A stretch of DNA of 64,000 nucleotides from Gallaecimonas sp. GXIMD4217 (GCF_038087665.1 NZ_CP149925.1:2170870-2234869), one strand, 5' to 3'. Numbered from the stretch's first letter, positions 27,184-36,539 are shown. Numbers and translations: made by a program. Notes: generated from the sequence alone by a model not told the origin.

Positions 27184-27949
27184 GGTACACCTCGCCGAGC
27201 TTGAACACCACGAATTCCCCGGTTGCCATCTTGTGCCACTGCTCGTTGTCGGTCAGTGGTTGGGTGGCGATCACCGTGACCACGTCGTTGGGCGTGGTCA
27301 GGGCCTGAAAATCCACTTCCATGTCTTCATCGATAAGCCGGGCGGCGCCGAAGGGTGCCCGCCTGGTGATCCAATGCAGGTTGTTGCTGCAGTAAGCCAT
27401 CAGGTAGCGGCCGTCGGTGAGCAGCATGTTGAACACCCCAAGGGCCCTGAGCGTCCTGGCCTGGCTGGCCACGAAGCGCCACAGGGTCCTGGGGCTGGAC
27501 GGCGGCCCCTTGGGGAAACGCTCGCGAATGCGGTTCATCAGCCAGCAGAAGGCCTTTTCCGAGTCGGTGCTGCCCACAGGTACCGACAGGCCCGTTTCCA
27601 GCCGCTCGTAGCCGGTCAACTGGCCATTGTGGGCATAGGTCCAGTAGCGACCCCAGAGCTCCCGGGTGAAGGGGTGGGTGTTCTCCAGGCAGACCTTGCC
27701 CCTGTTGGCCTGGCGGATGTGGCTGACCACGGCGCGGCTCTTGATGGGGTAGTCCCGCACCAGCTGGGCGATGGCCGAGCCGGCCGAGGGTGACGGATCC
27801 TTGAAGGCCCGGCAGCCCTTGCCCTCGTAGAAGGTGATGCCCCAGCCATCCTGGTGGGGCCCGGTCTCGCCCCCCCGGCGCATCAGGCCGGCGAAGCTGA
27901 AGCAGATATCGGTGGGCACATTGGCGCTCATGCCCAGCAATTCACACAA
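27167..27949 (-). CDS. yafJ: Class II glutamine amidotransferase, YafJ family
   Basis: 260 aa. Begins MCELLGMSAN; Cys2 becomes the N-terminal nucleophile after Met removal. SHIRQANRGKVCLENTHPFTR, YAHNGQL and GSTDSEKAFCWLMNRI are the class II glutaminase residues for Gln binding. No synthetase domain follows, so the acceptor is unknown. It lies 5 bases after gmhA in the same direction, the arrangement known in E. coli. Confidence 0.92.
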   Translation of the reverse strand: MCELLGMSANVPTDICFSFAGLMRRGGETGPHQDGWGITFYEGKGCRAFKDPSPSAGSAIAQLVRDYPIKSRAVVSHIRQANRGKVCLENTHPFTRELWGRYWTYAHNGQLTGYERLETGLSVPVGSTDSEKAFCWLMNRIRERFPKGPPSSPRTLWRFVASQARTLRALGVFNMLLTDGRYLMAYCSNNLHWITRRAPFGAARLIDEDMEVDFQALTTPNDVVTVIATQPLTDNEQWHKMATGEFVVFKLGEVYLTGSA

Positions 27950-27954
27950 GGGCC

Positions 27955-28539
27955 TTACTCCTCGGCCATCAGGGCTTCCACCATCAGGATGATGCTGTGG
28001 ATGACCTTGATGTGGATCTCCTGAATGCGGTCGGCATAACCGAAGTGGGGCACCCGCACCTCGACGTCGGCCAGGCCGGCCATCTTGCCGCCGTCCTTGC
28101 CGGTCAGGGCGATCACCTTCATGCCCTTGGCCTTGGCGGACTCCACCGCGCGCAGGATGTTGCCGGAATTACCGGAGGTGGAGATGGCCAGCAGCACGTC
28201 CCCTTCCTGGCCCACGGCATCCACATAGCGGGAAAACACGTATTCGTAACCATAGTCGTTGCCGACGCAGGACAGGTGGCTGGGATCGGAGATGGCGATG
28301 GCCGGGAAGCCCTGGCGGTTGTCGCGGAAACGGCCGGTCAGTTCCTCGGCGAAATGCATGGCATCGCAGTGGGAGCCACCGTTGCCGCAGGAGATGACTT
28401 TCTTGCCGGCCCTGAACTGGCCCGCCAGCAGCTCGGCGGCCTGGGTGACGGCGGCCAGCTGGGCCTCGTCATTGGCGAATTTGTTCAGGACCAGGGCGGC
28501 TTCGGCCAGCTCGCGCTGGATCACGGCTTTCAATTCCAT
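27955..28539 (-). CDS. gmhA: Phosphoheptose isomerase GmhA
   Basis: 194 aa (E. coli 192). SIS-domain isomerase: [64 protein letters not shown] and [17 protein letters not shown] contain the Ser/Thr phosphate-binding residues and the catalytic Glu and His. It converts sedoheptulose 7-phosphate to D-glycero-D-manno-heptose 7-phosphate, the first step of LPS inner-core heptose. Divergent from fadE. Confidence 0.97.
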   Translation of the reverse strand: MELKAVIQRELAEAALVLNKFANDEAQLAAVTQAAELLAGQFRAGKKVISCGNGGSHCDAMHFAEELTGRFRDNRQGFPAIAISDPSHLSCVGNDYGYEYVFSRYVDAVGQEGDVLLAISTSGNSGNILRAVESAKAKGMKVIALTGKDGGKMAGLADVEVRVPHFGYADRIQEIHIKVIHSIILMVEALMAEE

Positions 28540-28603
28540 GCTGTTTTCCTGTGAAGGCTATCAATCAGGGGGATTATAACGGTGGCGCTTTTGTAAATCC
28601 CGC

Positions 28604-28632
28604 TTGATATGAGCGGGCCTTTCCAGTACAAA
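28604..28632 (+). promoter_or_regulatory. fadE promoter
   Basis: TTGATA (28604-28609), 17-bp spacer, TACAAA (28627-28632). The predicted start near 28639 places the palindromic operator at about +6 to +22. Confidence 0.5.
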
Positions 28633-28644
28633 TTGGCTACACTT

Positions 28645-28661
28645 TAGAGGTCTGACCTCTA
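28645..28661. promoter_or_regulatory. FadR-like operator at fadE
   Basis: TAGAGGTCTGACCTCTA is a perfect 17-bp palindrome (8+1+8) with the GGTCnGACC core of FadR sites. It lies just downstream of the fadE promoter, where a bound repressor would block transcription. fadR itself is not in the window. Confidence 0.65.
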
Positions 28662-28687
28662 GATCAGTTAGAACGAAGGAGGGAGTC

Positions 28688-31147
28688 GTGTTGACCTTGT
28701 TCTGGACCCTGGTGGTGATCGGTGCCCTTTGGGCCCTGGCCTACCACAGGGCATCGCTTGCTACATTCACCGCCGCCATCTTCGCGGCCCTGCTGGGCAC
28801 GTCGATCTTCGGCGAAACCCCGGATCTGCTGTGGCTGCTGGCCCTGGCCGTGCTGCTGCCGCTGAACATCCAATCCATCCGCCAGCCCTACATCACCAAG
28901 CCCATCCTCAGGCTGTACCGCAAGATCATGCCGGAAATGTCCGACACCGAGCGCGAAGCCATCGAGGCCGGCACCACCTGGTGGGAAGGGGATCTGTTCC
29001 GCGGCAACCCGGACTGGAACAAGCTGCACGCCTTGCCGGCGCCGCGCCTGTCCGCCGAGGAGCAGGCCTTCCTGGACGGCCCGGTGGAAGAAGTCTGCCG
29101 CATGGTCGATGACTTCGAGGTCACCCATGAGCGCGCCGATCTGCCCCCAGAGGTCTGGCAATTCCTCAAGGAGAAGGGTTTCTTCTCCATGATCATCAAG
29201 AAGGAATATGGCGGCCTGGAATTCTCTGCCTACGCCCAGTCCCGAGTACTGCAGAAGCTGACCGCCGTCTCCAGCGTGCTGTCCTCCACCGTCGGCGTAC
29301 CCAACTCCCTGGGCCCGGGCGAGCTGCTGCAGCACTACGGCACCAAGGAGCAGAAGGACCACTACCTGCCGCGCCTGGCCCGTGGCGAGGAGATCCCCTG
29401 CTTTGCCCTGACCAGCCCGGAAGCCGGCTCCGACGCCGGCGCCATTCCCGACTTCGGCATCGTCTGCAAGGGCCAGTGGAATGGCGAAGAAGTGCTGGGC
29501 ATGCGCCTGACCTGGAACAAGCGCTACATCACCCTGGCCCCGGTGGCCACGGTGCTGGGCCTGGCCTTCAAGCTCTACGATCCCGACCAGCTGCTGGGTG
29601 AGCAGGAAGATCTGGGCATCACCTGCGCCCTGATCCCCACCGACACCGACGGCGTCAAGATCGGCCGCCGCCACTTCCCGCTCAACGTGCCCTTCCAGAA
29701 CGGGCCGACCCAGGGCCAGGACGTGTTCGTGCCCCTGGACTACATCATCGGCGGCCAGAAGATGGCCGGCCAGGGCTGGCGCATGCTGGTCGAGTGCCTG
29801 TCCGTTGGCCGCGGCATCACCCTGCCCTCCAACAGCACCGGCGGCGTCAAGTCCGTGGCCCTGGCCACCGGCGCCTATGCCCGCATCCGTCGCCAGTTCC
29901 GCCTGCCCATCGGCAGGATGGAAGGCATCGAGGAGCCGCTGGCGCGCTTGGGCGGTAACGCCTACCTGATGGACGCGGCGGCCAGCCTGACCACCACCGG
30001 TATCGACATGGGCGAGAAGCCGTCGGTGATCTCCGCCATCGTCAAGTATCACCTGACCGATCGCATGCAGCGCTCCATCATCGACGCCATGGACATCCAC
30101 GGCGGCAAGGGCATCTGCATGGGTCCGGAGAACTACCTGGCCCGCGGCTACCAGGGTGCCCCCGTGGCCATCACGGTGGAAGGCGCCAACATCCTGACCC
30201 GCTCCATGATCATCTACGGCCAGGGCGCCATCCGCTGCCATCCCTATGTGCTGGCGGAGCTGGAAGCGGCGCAGCTCGGCGACGAGAAGAAGGCCCTCGG
30301 CGCCTTCGACAAGGCCTTGTTCGGCCACATCGGCTTTGCCGTCTCCAACGGCCTGCGTTCGCTGTGGATGGGCCTGAGCGGCGCCCTGCTGGTGTCTGCC
30401 CCCTACAGGGACGAGACCAGGCGCTACTACCAGCAGATGACCCGTTTAAGCTCCAACCTGGCGCTGCTGTCCGACGTGGCCATGGGCGTGCTGGGCGGCG
30501 AACTCAAGCGTCGTGAGCGGGTCTCCGCCCGCCTGGGCGATCTGCTGAGCCAGCTTTACCTGGCCTCCGCGGCCCTGAAGCGTTTCAACGACGAAGGCCG
30601 CCAGCGCGAGGATCTGCCGCTGCTGCAATGGGCGGTGGAAGACGCCCTGTACAAGCTGCAGCTGAGCCTGGACGAGCTGCTGACCAACTTCCCCAACAAG
30701 GTGGTCGGCAAGCTGATGCGCCTGGTGATCTTCCCGTTCGGCCTGCCGCTGAGCCGTCCGTCCGACAAGCTGGATCACAAGGTGGCCCGCCTGCTGCAGA
30801 CCCCCTGCGCGGCCCGCAGCCGCCTGGGCAACGGCCAGTACCTGACCCGGGTGGAGGACAACCCCCTGGGCATGCTGGAGCAGACCCTGGAAGACGTGCT
30901 GGCCGCCGAGCCGGTGTTCGACAAGGTCGCCCAGGCTACCGACAAGCGCCGTCCCTTCACCAACCTGGACAAGGTGGCGGAACAGGGCCTGGAGCTGGGC
31001 GTGATCAGCGAGGCCGAGGCCGAGCTGCTCAGGCGCACCGAAAAGGGCCGCCTGCGCGCCATCAATGTCGACGACTTCGATCCCATGGTGCTGCCGGCCA
31101 ACAAGGCCCTGGTAGAACAGGACAAGCAGGCGTCCAGCGCCGCCTGA
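28688..31147 (+). CDS. fadE: Acyl-CoA dehydrogenase FadE
   Basis: 819 aa (E. coli FadE 814), much longer than ordinary acyl-CoA dehydrogenases. Two N-terminal hydrophobic segments (about 3-20 and 20-60) anchor it. The FAD dehydrogenase core (about 80-560) has [54 protein letters not shown] and [25 protein letters not shown]-terminal DUF1974 domain follows. It performs the first oxidation of beta-oxidation. GTG at 28688 (or TTG at 28691) follows AGGAGG. Monocistronic, with its own terminator and a FadR-like operator. Confidence 0.96.
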   Translation: MLTLFWTLVVIGALWALAYHRASLATFTAAIFAALLGTSIFGETPDLLWLLALAVLLPLNIQSIRQPYITKPILRLYRKIMPEMSDTEREAIEAGTTWWEGDLFRGNPDWNKLHALPAPRLSAEEQAFLDGPVEEVCRMVDDFEVTHERADLPPEVWQFLKEKGFFSMIIKKEYGGLEFSAYAQSRVLQKLTAVSSVLSSTVGVPNSLGPGELLQHYGTKEQKDHYLPRLARGEEIPCFALTSPEAGSDAGAIPDFGIVCKGQWNGEEVLGMRLTWNKRYITLAPVATVLGLAFKLYDPDQLLGEQEDLGITCALIPTDTDGVKIGRRHFPLNVPFQNGPTQGQDVFVPLDYIIGGQKMAGQGWRMLVECLSVGRGITLPSNSTGGVKSVALATGAYARIRRQFRLPIGRMEGIEEPLARLGGNAYLMDAAASLTTTGIDMGEKPSVISAIVKYHLTDRMQRSIIDAMDIHGGKGICMGPENYLARGYQGAPVAITVEGANILTRSMIIYGQGAIRCHPYVLAELEAAQLGDEKKALGAFDKALFGHIGFAVSNGLRSLWMGLSGALLVSAPYRDETRRYYQQMTRLSSNLALLSDVAMGVLGGELKRRERVSARLGDLLSQLYLASAALKRFNDEGRQREDLPLLQWAVEDALYKLQLSLDELLTNFPNKVVGKLMRLVIFPFGLPLSRPSDKLDHKVARLLQTPCAARSRLGNGQYLTRVEDNPLGMLEQTLEDVLAAEPVFDKVAQATDKRRPFTNLDKVAEQGLELGVISEAEAELLRRTEKGRLRAINVDDFDPMVLPANKALVEQDKQASSAA

Positions 31148-31165
31148 GCCTCAAGCGCCTAAAGG

Positions 31166-31194
31166 AAAAGCCCCGCTTCGGCGGGGCTTTTTTA
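31166..31194 (+). terminator. fadE terminator
   Basis: Stem aaaagccccgc/gcggggctttt capped by a TTCG tetraloop and a T run. Confidence 0.9.
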
Positions 31195-31278
31195 TGCCCG
31201 GATTCAGGATGACGCTATTGCCCCGGCGGGCATTTCATGGCCCCATGGTGCTCATGACCTCGTAACCGATGTGATCCC

Positions 31279-31917
31279 ATGCGTGCCCTGTTGAAACTGC
31301 TGTTGGTGATCAGCCTGAGTTCGGCCCTGACCGCTTCGCTGATCTTCTCCGCCTTCTACCTGACCTTCCAGCAGCTGCAGGCCCAGGAGCCGGTGGCCCG
31401 GGTGCATTTCCGGCCCCTAAGCCCGCAGCTGTACCAGGCCGAACTGTCACTGGTGGGGCAATGCCAGACCATCAGCCTGCCGCTGAGGGGCGATGACTTC
31501 CGCCTCGACGCCCGCTTCATCACCTGGCCGGCCTGGGCCGTCTGGCTGGGCCTGGAGCCCAGGTACCGCATCGAGCGCCTGGCCGGGCGCTACCGGGACA
31601 TCGACCAGGCCAACAGCCGCCCCCACAAGGCCCACGACCTCAGGCCCCAGACCTGGATGCAGGACGACTGGCTGGACGGCCTGGGCTGGCTGGTGGACAG
31701 CGACTACGGCAGCTCCACCTATGCCCCCATGGACAGCAGACAGGACTATGTGGTCTATCGCAGCCAGACCGGCCTGTTGCTGAAGTCGGTACCGGCCCGG
31801 CCGGACCCTGAGCAGCTGACGTTGACCGCCGACAGCCCCTGCCTCACCCCACAGTCCTACTGGCAGCAGGCGGCCCAGTGGCTGGACAGGTGGCTCAGGC
31901 AACGCCAGCAGGCCTGA
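31279..31917 (+). CDS. Conserved membrane-anchored protein, unknown function
   Basis: 212 aa. One N-terminal membrane segment (LLKLLLVISLSSALTASLIF) and a periplasmic domain. Conserved-looking blocks are LSLVGQCQTISLPLRGDDFRLDARFI, YRIERLAGRYRDI, WLVDSDYGSSTYAPM and YVVYRSQTGLL. Similar proteins in Gammaproteobacteria are sometimes mislabelled 'multidrug efflux pump', but there is no transporter domain. Monocistronic between two terminators. Confidence 0.75.
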   Translation: MRALLKLLLVISLSSALTASLIFSAFYLTFQQLQAQEPVARVHFRPLSPQLYQAELSLVGQCQTISLPLRGDDFRLDARFITWPAWAVWLGLEPRYRIERLAGRYRDIDQANSRPHKAHDLRPQTWMQDDWLDGLGWLVDSDYGSSTYAPMDSRQDYVVYRSQTGLLLKSVPARPDPEQLTLTADSPCLTPQSYWQQAAQWLDRWLRQRQQA

Positions 31918-31930
31918 ATCCCCAATGCAG

Positions 31931-31958
31931 AAAACCCCGCCTGATAGCGGGGTTTTTG
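31931..31958 (+). terminator. Terminator after the 212-aa gene
   Basis: Stem aaaaccccgc/gcggggtttt, 6-base loop CTGATA, T run. Confidence 0.85.
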
Positions 31959-32014
31959 TGCATTGGAGATGTCGAAGGAGGGGATCGGGCCCCGGCAGAC
32001 GTCGGTGCGACCGG

Positions 32015-32045
32015 AAATAAAAAACCCCGCCGAAAGGCAGGGTTT
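32015..32045 (-). terminator. tRNA-Asp operon terminator
   Basis: On the minus strand: stem aaaccctgcc/ggcggggttt (one G-U type pair), tetraloop TTTC, then TTTATT. It begins 8 bases after the last tRNA. Confidence 0.8.
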
Positions 32046-32052
32046 GATTTAG

Positions 32053-32129
32053 TGGCGGAGTGGACGGGACTCGAACCCGCGACCCCCGGCGTGACAGGCC
32101 GGTATTCTAACCAACTGAACTACCACTCC
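32053..32129 (-). tRNA. tRNA-Asp(GTC), third in transcript
   Basis: 77 nt including encoded CCA. Acceptor GGAGTGG pairs with CCACTCC. D arm AGTTCAGTTGG, anticodon loop CTGTCAC giving GTC, variable loop GGGTC and T arm GGTTCGAGTCC are all canonical, close to E. coli tRNA-Asp. Confidence 0.98.
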
Positions 32130-32228
32130 GCGCTTAATTCTTTTCGGCCCCGGCTTAGCCCAGGCTCGCATTGTAGGTTGGTGCGTTTGGTAACGGGCTT
32201 CCCGTCTGCAAACAGTCACCAAAATTAG

Positions 32229-32305
32229 TGGCGGAGTGGACGGGACTCGAACCCGCGACCCCCGGCGTGACAGGCCGGTATTCTAACCAACTGAACTACC
32301 ACTCC
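32229..32305 (-). tRNA. tRNA-Asp(GTC), second in transcript
   Basis: Identical in sequence to the other two copies, 77 nt with encoded CCA and GTC anticodon. Reads Asp codons GAC and GAU. Confidence 0.98.
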
Positions 32306-32402
32306 GCGCTCAATTCTTTTCGGCCCCGGCATTGCCCAGGCTCGCATTGTAGGTTGGTGCGCTTGGCAACGGTAATCCGTCTGCAAACATTCACCAAATT
32401 AG

Positions 32403-32479
32403 TGGCGGAGTGGACGGGACTCGAACCCGCGACCCCCGGCGTGACAGGCCGGTATTCTAACCAACTGAACTACCACTCC
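32403..32479 (-). tRNA. tRNA-Asp(GTC), first in transcript
   Basis: 77 nt, encoded CCA, GTC anticodon; first gene after the promoter at 32510-32539. Identical to its two downstream copies. Confidence 0.98.
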
Positions 32480-32509
32480 GCACTGACCGGCTTCCCCGGT
32501 GCGGCGCAA

Positions 32510-32539
32510 ATACTAAGGTTGTGCGGCCCCCGGCGTCAA
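32510..32539 (-). promoter_or_regulatory. tRNA-Asp operon promoter
   Basis: Minus strand TTGACG (32539-32534), 18-bp spacer, TAGTAT (32515-32510), then a GC-rich GCGCCGC discriminator as expected for stringently controlled stable-RNA promoters. Confidence 0.65.
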
Positions 32540-32548
32540 CACCTTTTC

Positions 32549-33787
32549 TTAATTTTTCTCGTCGATTTCGTCCGGCCGGGCCAGATCGAGCAAAAAGTCG
32601 TCGTTTTCAACAGTTTCCTGCTCATTTTCCAGTCTTTTCGCATTCTCCAGCAGGGCCCGGCGTTGCCTCTGCTTGCTGATTACGAGGCCAATAGTGCCGA
32701 CAATTAGCAGAATTATGCCGGCGATCAGCAGCCAGACCCAGAGAGCCACCCGCTCGGGCTCATCCTCGAAGGCAGTCAGGGCCCGGGTATCCACCGGCGC
32801 TATGTAGCCATAGAGCCAGGCCGGCTTAAGACTGAGACGGCGCTGCACGCCGTCCTGGCCGGTAAAGGTCACCTCCCCTTCCACCTGCAGGTTAACCCCA
32901 GGCTGCTGGGGCTGGTGCATCCACAGCCGCCCCTCCAGGGGAACCAGGCGCCGGGTGATGGGCTCGGCGCCGCCCAGGATGCGCAGCCTGGCCCGCAGGC
33001 TGTCTACCTGGACCTGCGCCGGATCAGGCAGCAGCTGCCACCGGTGGGGGCTGTAGGGATCCTCCACCTTGTCGACCCTGATCTCGAACGGCGGTGGCGC
33101 CAGGGCCAGCAGCCGTTCGCTGACCTTGCGCTCGTAGGCCACCAGGGTCTCCACCTGCCAGCGGTATTGGCCCGGCAAGTCCGGCAGCACCAGTTCGGCG
33201 CAGAGCGCCAGGGCCCCGTCCTGTGCCGCCGGGCACTCATCGGTCAGGGTCACGGGCGCCGTTTCACCAAAGGCAAAATTGTCGGCGTCGGGGTCGTGGG
33301 TGCTGGTCAGCCAGCTCTTGGCCTGGGTCAACTCGGCCAGCTGCGCCGGGGGCAGGACCTGCTCGGGCTCCGCCACCGCCAGGGCCACCGAGGTGTGCTC
33401 TCCCACGTAGCGGGGCTCGCCATAGCCGGGCTCTCCAATGCGGATGCCCCTGAACGGCTGGATACCATCGGGCAGCACCTTGCCGGTGGCCTGCCAGGGG
33501 CCGGGAGGCGGATCTGGGATGCGGACCAGGTCGAAGCTATCGTCGTCGTGCCAGCGCACCTCTTCGTCGTGGCGGGCGGAGTAGATCTTGTGGCCATCCG
33601 GGGTGACCAGCACCACGGGAGCCGAGCCGCTCTTGCGCCAGATCACCAGCTCCAGCACTTGCGTGCCTTCTTCAACGGTGAAGAGGTTGCTGAGATAGGT
33701 GGTTTTAGGCGAAGGCTCGGGCGGCGCCGCCCAGAGCAGGGCCGGCGCCAGCGACAGGGTCAGCAGCAGGGCCTTCAGCCACGCCAC
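32549..33787 (-). CDS. TIGR03503-family membrane protein
   Basis: 412 aa. Signal peptide MAWLKALLLTLSLAPALLWA|A. A long periplasmic region follows, starting with the family block SNLFTVEEGTQVLELVIWRKSGSAPVVLVTPDG. One C-terminal span lies at about 352-375 (ALWVWLLIAGIILLIVGTIG), with an acidic cytoplasmic tail. Early segments resemble metal-dependent-adhesion-like ectodomains, but no catalytic residues are evident. Function unknown. Its start overlaps the end of dnaQ by 13 bases, so it is probably co-transcribed. Confidence 0.8.
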   Translation of the reverse strand: MAWLKALLLTLSLAPALLWAAPPEPSPKTTYLSNLFTVEEGTQVLELVIWRKSGSAPVVLVTPDGHKIYSARHDEEVRWHDDDSFDLVRIPDPPPGPWQATGKVLPDGIQPFRGIRIGEPGYGEPRYVGEHTSVALAVAEPEQVLPPAQLAELTQAKSWLTSTHDPDADNFAFGETAPVTLTDECPAAQDGALALCAELVLPDLPGQYRWQVETLVAYERKVSERLLALAPPPFEIRVDKVEDPYSPHRWQLLPDPAQVQVDSLRARLRILGGAEPITRRLVPLEGRLWMHQPQQPGVNLQVEGEVTFTGQDGVQRRLSLKPAWLYGYIAPVDTRALTAFEDEPERVALWVWLLIAGIILLIVGTIGLVISKQRQRRALLENAKRLENEQETVENDDFLLDLARPDEIDEKN

Positions 33788-34503
33788 AGGCAGGCGCCTC
33801 CCTTCTTGGCCACCAGATCCAGGCGTTCCTCGTGGGCCTGGAGCTCCACATCGGTGGCCCGTAGCACCTTGAGGGGGCGGCGCTCGCTGCTCAGACGACG
33901 GATACCGCCGCTGTCGCCATCCCCTTCCATGGTCGACACCAGGTTGAGCTTGGTCTGGCCGCCGGTCATGGCCAGGTAGACCTCGGCCAGGATCTCGGCA
34001 TCCAGCAAGGCCCCGTGCAGGGTCCGGTTGGAGTTGTCGATATGGTAGCGGTCGCAGAGCACGTCCAGGTTGTTGCGCTTGCCCGGGAAGATCTTGCGGG
34101 CCATCACCAGGGTGTCGGTGACGCCGCAGAAGGTCTCGGTCATGGCGGCATCACGGCGCCAGGATCGGAACTCGTGGTCCATGAAGCCGATATCGAAGGG
34201 CGCGTTGTGGATCACCAGCTCGGCACCGCGGATGAACTCGATGAAATCCTCGGCCACCTCATGGAAGCGGGGCTTGTCGGCCAGGAACTCGTCGGTGATG
34301 CCGTGAACCTCGATGGCCTCCGGATCCACCGGCCGGTCGGGCTGCAGGTAGACGTGGAAGTGACGGCCGGTCAGGCGGCGGTTGATGATCTCGACGCAGC
34401 CGATCTCGATGATCCGATGTCCTTCCCAGTGGGGACCTATCCCCTGGTTCATGCCCGTGGTTTCCGTATCCAGTACCACTTGGCGTTGATATTCTTGGCT
34501 CAT
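33775..34503 (-). CDS. dnaQ: DNA polymerase III epsilon subunit (proofreading exonuclease)
   Basis: 242 aa (E. coli 243). ATG at 34503 preceded by AAGAG. DEDDh exonuclease: ExoI VVLDTETTGMN, ExoII NAPFDIGFMDHEF, ExoIII HGALLDAEILAEVYL with its active-site His. GGQTKLNLV directly after the catalytic domain is the beta-clamp-binding motif, and the C-terminal tail binds the alpha subunit. It proofreads the replicative polymerase. Divergent from rnhA with a 71-bp shared promoter region, as in E. coli. Confidence 0.97.
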   Translation of the reverse strand: MSQEYQRQVVLDTETTGMNQGIGPHWEGHRIIEIGCVEIINRRLTGRHFHVYLQPDRPVDPEAIEVHGITDEFLADKPRFHEVAEDFIEFIRGAELVIHNAPFDIGFMDHEFRSWRRDAAMTETFCGVTDTLVMARKIFPGKRNNLDVLCDRYHIDNSNRTLHGALLDAEILAEVYLAMTGGQTKLNLVSTMEGDGDSGGIRRLSSERRPLKVLRATDVELQAHEERLDLVAKKGGACLWRG

Positions 34504-34574
34504 GGGCTCTTTACGCGGTTTGCAGCCCGGCTGAGGGACGGGCAAGATAGGCTCAATTTGACGCAATACTAGCA

Positions 34575-35051
34575 ATGAAGACAGTGGGAAAACAGGTCGA
34601 ACTCTTCACCGACGGCAGTTGCCTGGGCAACCCGGGCCCGGGCGGTTACGGGGCCCTGCTCCGTTATCGGCAGCACGAGAAAAAACTGAGCCAGGGCTAC
34701 CGCCTCACCACCAATAACCGCATGGAGCTGATGGCGGCCATCGCCGGCCTGGAGCTGCTGAAGGAACCCTGCCAGGTGGTACTGACCACCGACAGCCAAT
34801 ACGTGCGCAAGGGCATCACCCAGTGGATGGCCGGTTGGAAACGCAACGGCTGGAAGACCGCCAGCCGCCAGCCGGTCAAGAACCAGGACCTGTGGATCCG
34901 CCTGGACAAGGTGGCCAGCCGCCACCAGATAGACTGGCGCTGGATCAAGGGCCATGCCGGCCACGCCGAGAACGAGCTGGTGGACGACCTGGCCCGGGAG
35001 GCCGCCATGGGCACTAACCTTATGGAAGACGAAGGGTTCAGCCAGGACTGA
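34575..35051 (+). CDS. rnhA: Ribonuclease HI
   Basis: 158 aa (E. coli 155). Catalytic carboxylates in [16 protein letters not shown] (Asp), [15 protein letters not shown] (Glu), TTDSQYV (Asp) and [12 protein letters not shown] (Asp); the basic protrusion [21 protein letters not shown] is the bacterial handle region. It removes RNA from RNA-DNA hybrids, including R-loops and Okazaki primers. Two bases of stop-to-start spacing separate it from the HAD gene, indicating one transcript. Confidence 0.97.
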   Translation: MKTVGKQVELFTDGSCLGNPGPGGYGALLRYRQHEKKLSQGYRLTTNNRMELMAAIAGLELLKEPCQVVLTTDSQYVRKGITQWMAGWKRNGWKTASRQPVKNQDLWIRLDKVASRHQIDWRWIKGHAGHAENELVDDLAREAAMGTNLMEDEGFSQD

Positions 35052-35055
35052 CACG

Positions 35056-35829
35056 ATGAAAGGCGTCCTCTGCGATCTTGACGGGGTCATCTACCAGCAG
35101 GGCCAGGCCATAGACGGGGCCGCCGCCAGCCTGGTGGCCATGTCACAGCAGGGCCTGGCGGTGCGTTTCGTCACCAACAATTCCACCCTGTGCCGCAAGG
35201 GCATCGCCACCAGGCTGGCCGCCATGGGGGTCCGGGTGGCTCCCGAGCACATCTTCACCCCCGTGGTCACCGCCCATCACTGGCTGCAGGGCCAGGGACT
35301 GAGCCGGCTGCTGGTGGCCATGCCGGAAGCGGCCATGGCCGACCTGGGCGACTGGCAGCCCAGCCCGGACCGCCCCCAGGCCGTGCTCATCGGCGACCTG
35401 GGCGAAGCCTGGGACTACCAGCGCCTCAACGAACTGTTCCAGGCGCTGATGGGCGCCAACCGGCCACCGCTGCTGAGCCTGGGCCTGACCCGCTATTACC
35501 GTGGCGACCAGGGCCTGCGCCTGGACGTGGGCCCCATGGCCAAGGCCCTGGAATTCGCCAGCGACTGCCCGTTGGTGATCACCGGCAAGCCGGCCGAGCT
35601 GATCTTCACCACCGCCTGCCGGGACATGGACCTGGCGCCAGAGGATTGCGTCATGGTCGGCGACGACATCCGCTCCGACATTCACGGCGCCCAGTTGGCC
35701 GGCCTCAAGGGCGTGCTGGTGAAAACGGGCAAGTTCCGCCCGGAGGATCTGCAGGGGGAGCTCCGCCCGGATGGGGTCATCGACTCCGTTGCCGCGTTAC
35801 CGGATTGGCTGGCCCGACACGGCCGCTGA
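35056..35829 (+). CDS. HAD-IIA family phosphatase (NagD/LHPP-like)
   Basis: 257 aa. HAD motif I DLDGVIYQQGQ, motif II VTNNST, type IIA cap (residues about 65-175), motif III Lys in ITGKPAELIF and motif IV VGDDIRSDIHGAQLAGLKGV. LHPP/TIGR01458 rather than NagD proper is suggested by the short N-terminus and the GTDGVI-type C-terminal end, but the substrate cannot be assigned. It follows rnhA by 4 bases. Its last 53 bases overlap the convergent methyltransferase gene. Confidence 0.85.
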   Translation: MKGVLCDLDGVIYQQGQAIDGAAASLVAMSQQGLAVRFVTNNSTLCRKGIATRLAAMGVRVAPEHIFTPVVTAHHWLQGQGLSRLLVAMPEAAMADLGDWQPSPDRPQAVLIGDLGEAWDYQRLNELFQALMGANRPPLLSLGLTRYYRGDQGLRLDVGPMAKALEFASDCPLVITGKPAELIFTTACRDMDLAPEDCVMVGDDIRSDIHGAQLAGLKGVLVKTGKFRPEDLQGELRPDGVIDSVAALPDWLARHGR

Positions 35830-36517
35830 TGGCACCTGGCACCCCGGAGGCGGTCATCTTGCGCACCGGCGACAGGTTGAAGATGGGCGTCAGGGGCCGC
35901 TGCCGCTTCCTGGCCAGGATCAGGTAGAGCCCGCCCAGCCAGGGCGCATAGTTCTCGCCAAAGGTATCCAGCCACTGCCAGCCCGAGGTGCGCCCGGCCA
36001 GGGAGCCGAACAGGAAACGCTCCTCGTCCAGCACCTCATAGCCCAGCAATTTCAGCCAGTCCTTGACCCGCCAGGCGGTCAGGAAACGGCCGTTGAAAGG
36101 CGGCTCCCGACGCCACAGCCGGGCGGTGCCGGTCATGGAAAGGGGATTGAAGCCGGTAATGATCATGTGGCCGTCCGGCACCAGAATGCGGTTGGCCTCG
36201 CGCATCAGCTGATGGGGATGCTCGCAATACTCCAGGTTATGGCTGAGCAGCAGGGCGTCCACGGAGCGGCTCTGGATGGGCAACTCCCGGCCACTGCCGA
36301 AAATATCGGCCTGGCCCTGGCCGCACAGGCTCCACTGCCGGGACATGCGGGCTCCGCTGCAGTCCAGGCCGGCCGCCAACGGCCCCAGCTTGAGCATGTA
36401 ATAGCCGAAGATCCGCGACCACCACTGGCTCAGGCGCAGGCTTTCCTGGTCCCGCAGCCAGTCGCCCCGCACCAGGGCCTGCCAGTCCTGTGGCACCGTC
36501 AAAGGATGTGACTTCAT
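35777..36517 (-). CDS. yafS: SAM-dependent methyltransferase, YafS-like
   Basis: 246 aa from the ATG at 36517; an ATG at 36535 is also possible. The class I fold is a weak match early (LKLGPLAAGLDCS), then the acidic/aromatic DALLLSHNLEYCEHPHQLMR and ILVPDGHMIITGFNPLSM, typical of Methyltransf_11. The position between rnhA/dnaQ and gloB matches E. coli yafS. Substrate unknown. The long convergent overlap with the HAD gene is unusual but both ends are in conserved frames. Confidence 0.85.
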   Translation of the reverse strand: MKSHPLTVPQDWQALVRGDWLRDQESLRLSQWWSRIFGYYMLKLGPLAAGLDCSGARMSRQWSLCGQGQADIFGSGRELPIQSRSVDALLLSHNLEYCEHPHQLMREANRILVPDGHMIITGFNPLSMTGTARLWRREPPFNGRFLTAWRVKDWLKLLGYEVLDEERFLFGSLAGRTSGWQWLDTFGENYAPWLGGLYLILARKRQRPLTPIFNLSPVRKMTASGVPGAISGRVGPANPVTRQRSR

Positions 36518-36539
36518 AGTCGCTTTCTCAAGCATCCCC

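Larger units (their letters stand above)
32053..32479 (-). repeat. Tandem tRNA-Asp + spacer units
   Basis: Units of about 175 bp: each 77-nt tRNA plus a 97-99 bp spacer. The two spacers share long identical tracts (ATTCTTTTCGGCCCCGGC and CAGGCTCGCATTGTAGGTT) with scattered changes, the pattern of tandem duplication kept uniform by recombination. Confidence 0.9.

Noticed and set aside
31878-32707. Short open frames reading EWTGLEPATPGVTGRYSNQ through the tRNA region
   Set aside because: This is the well-known false translation of tRNA-Asp on the opposite strand.
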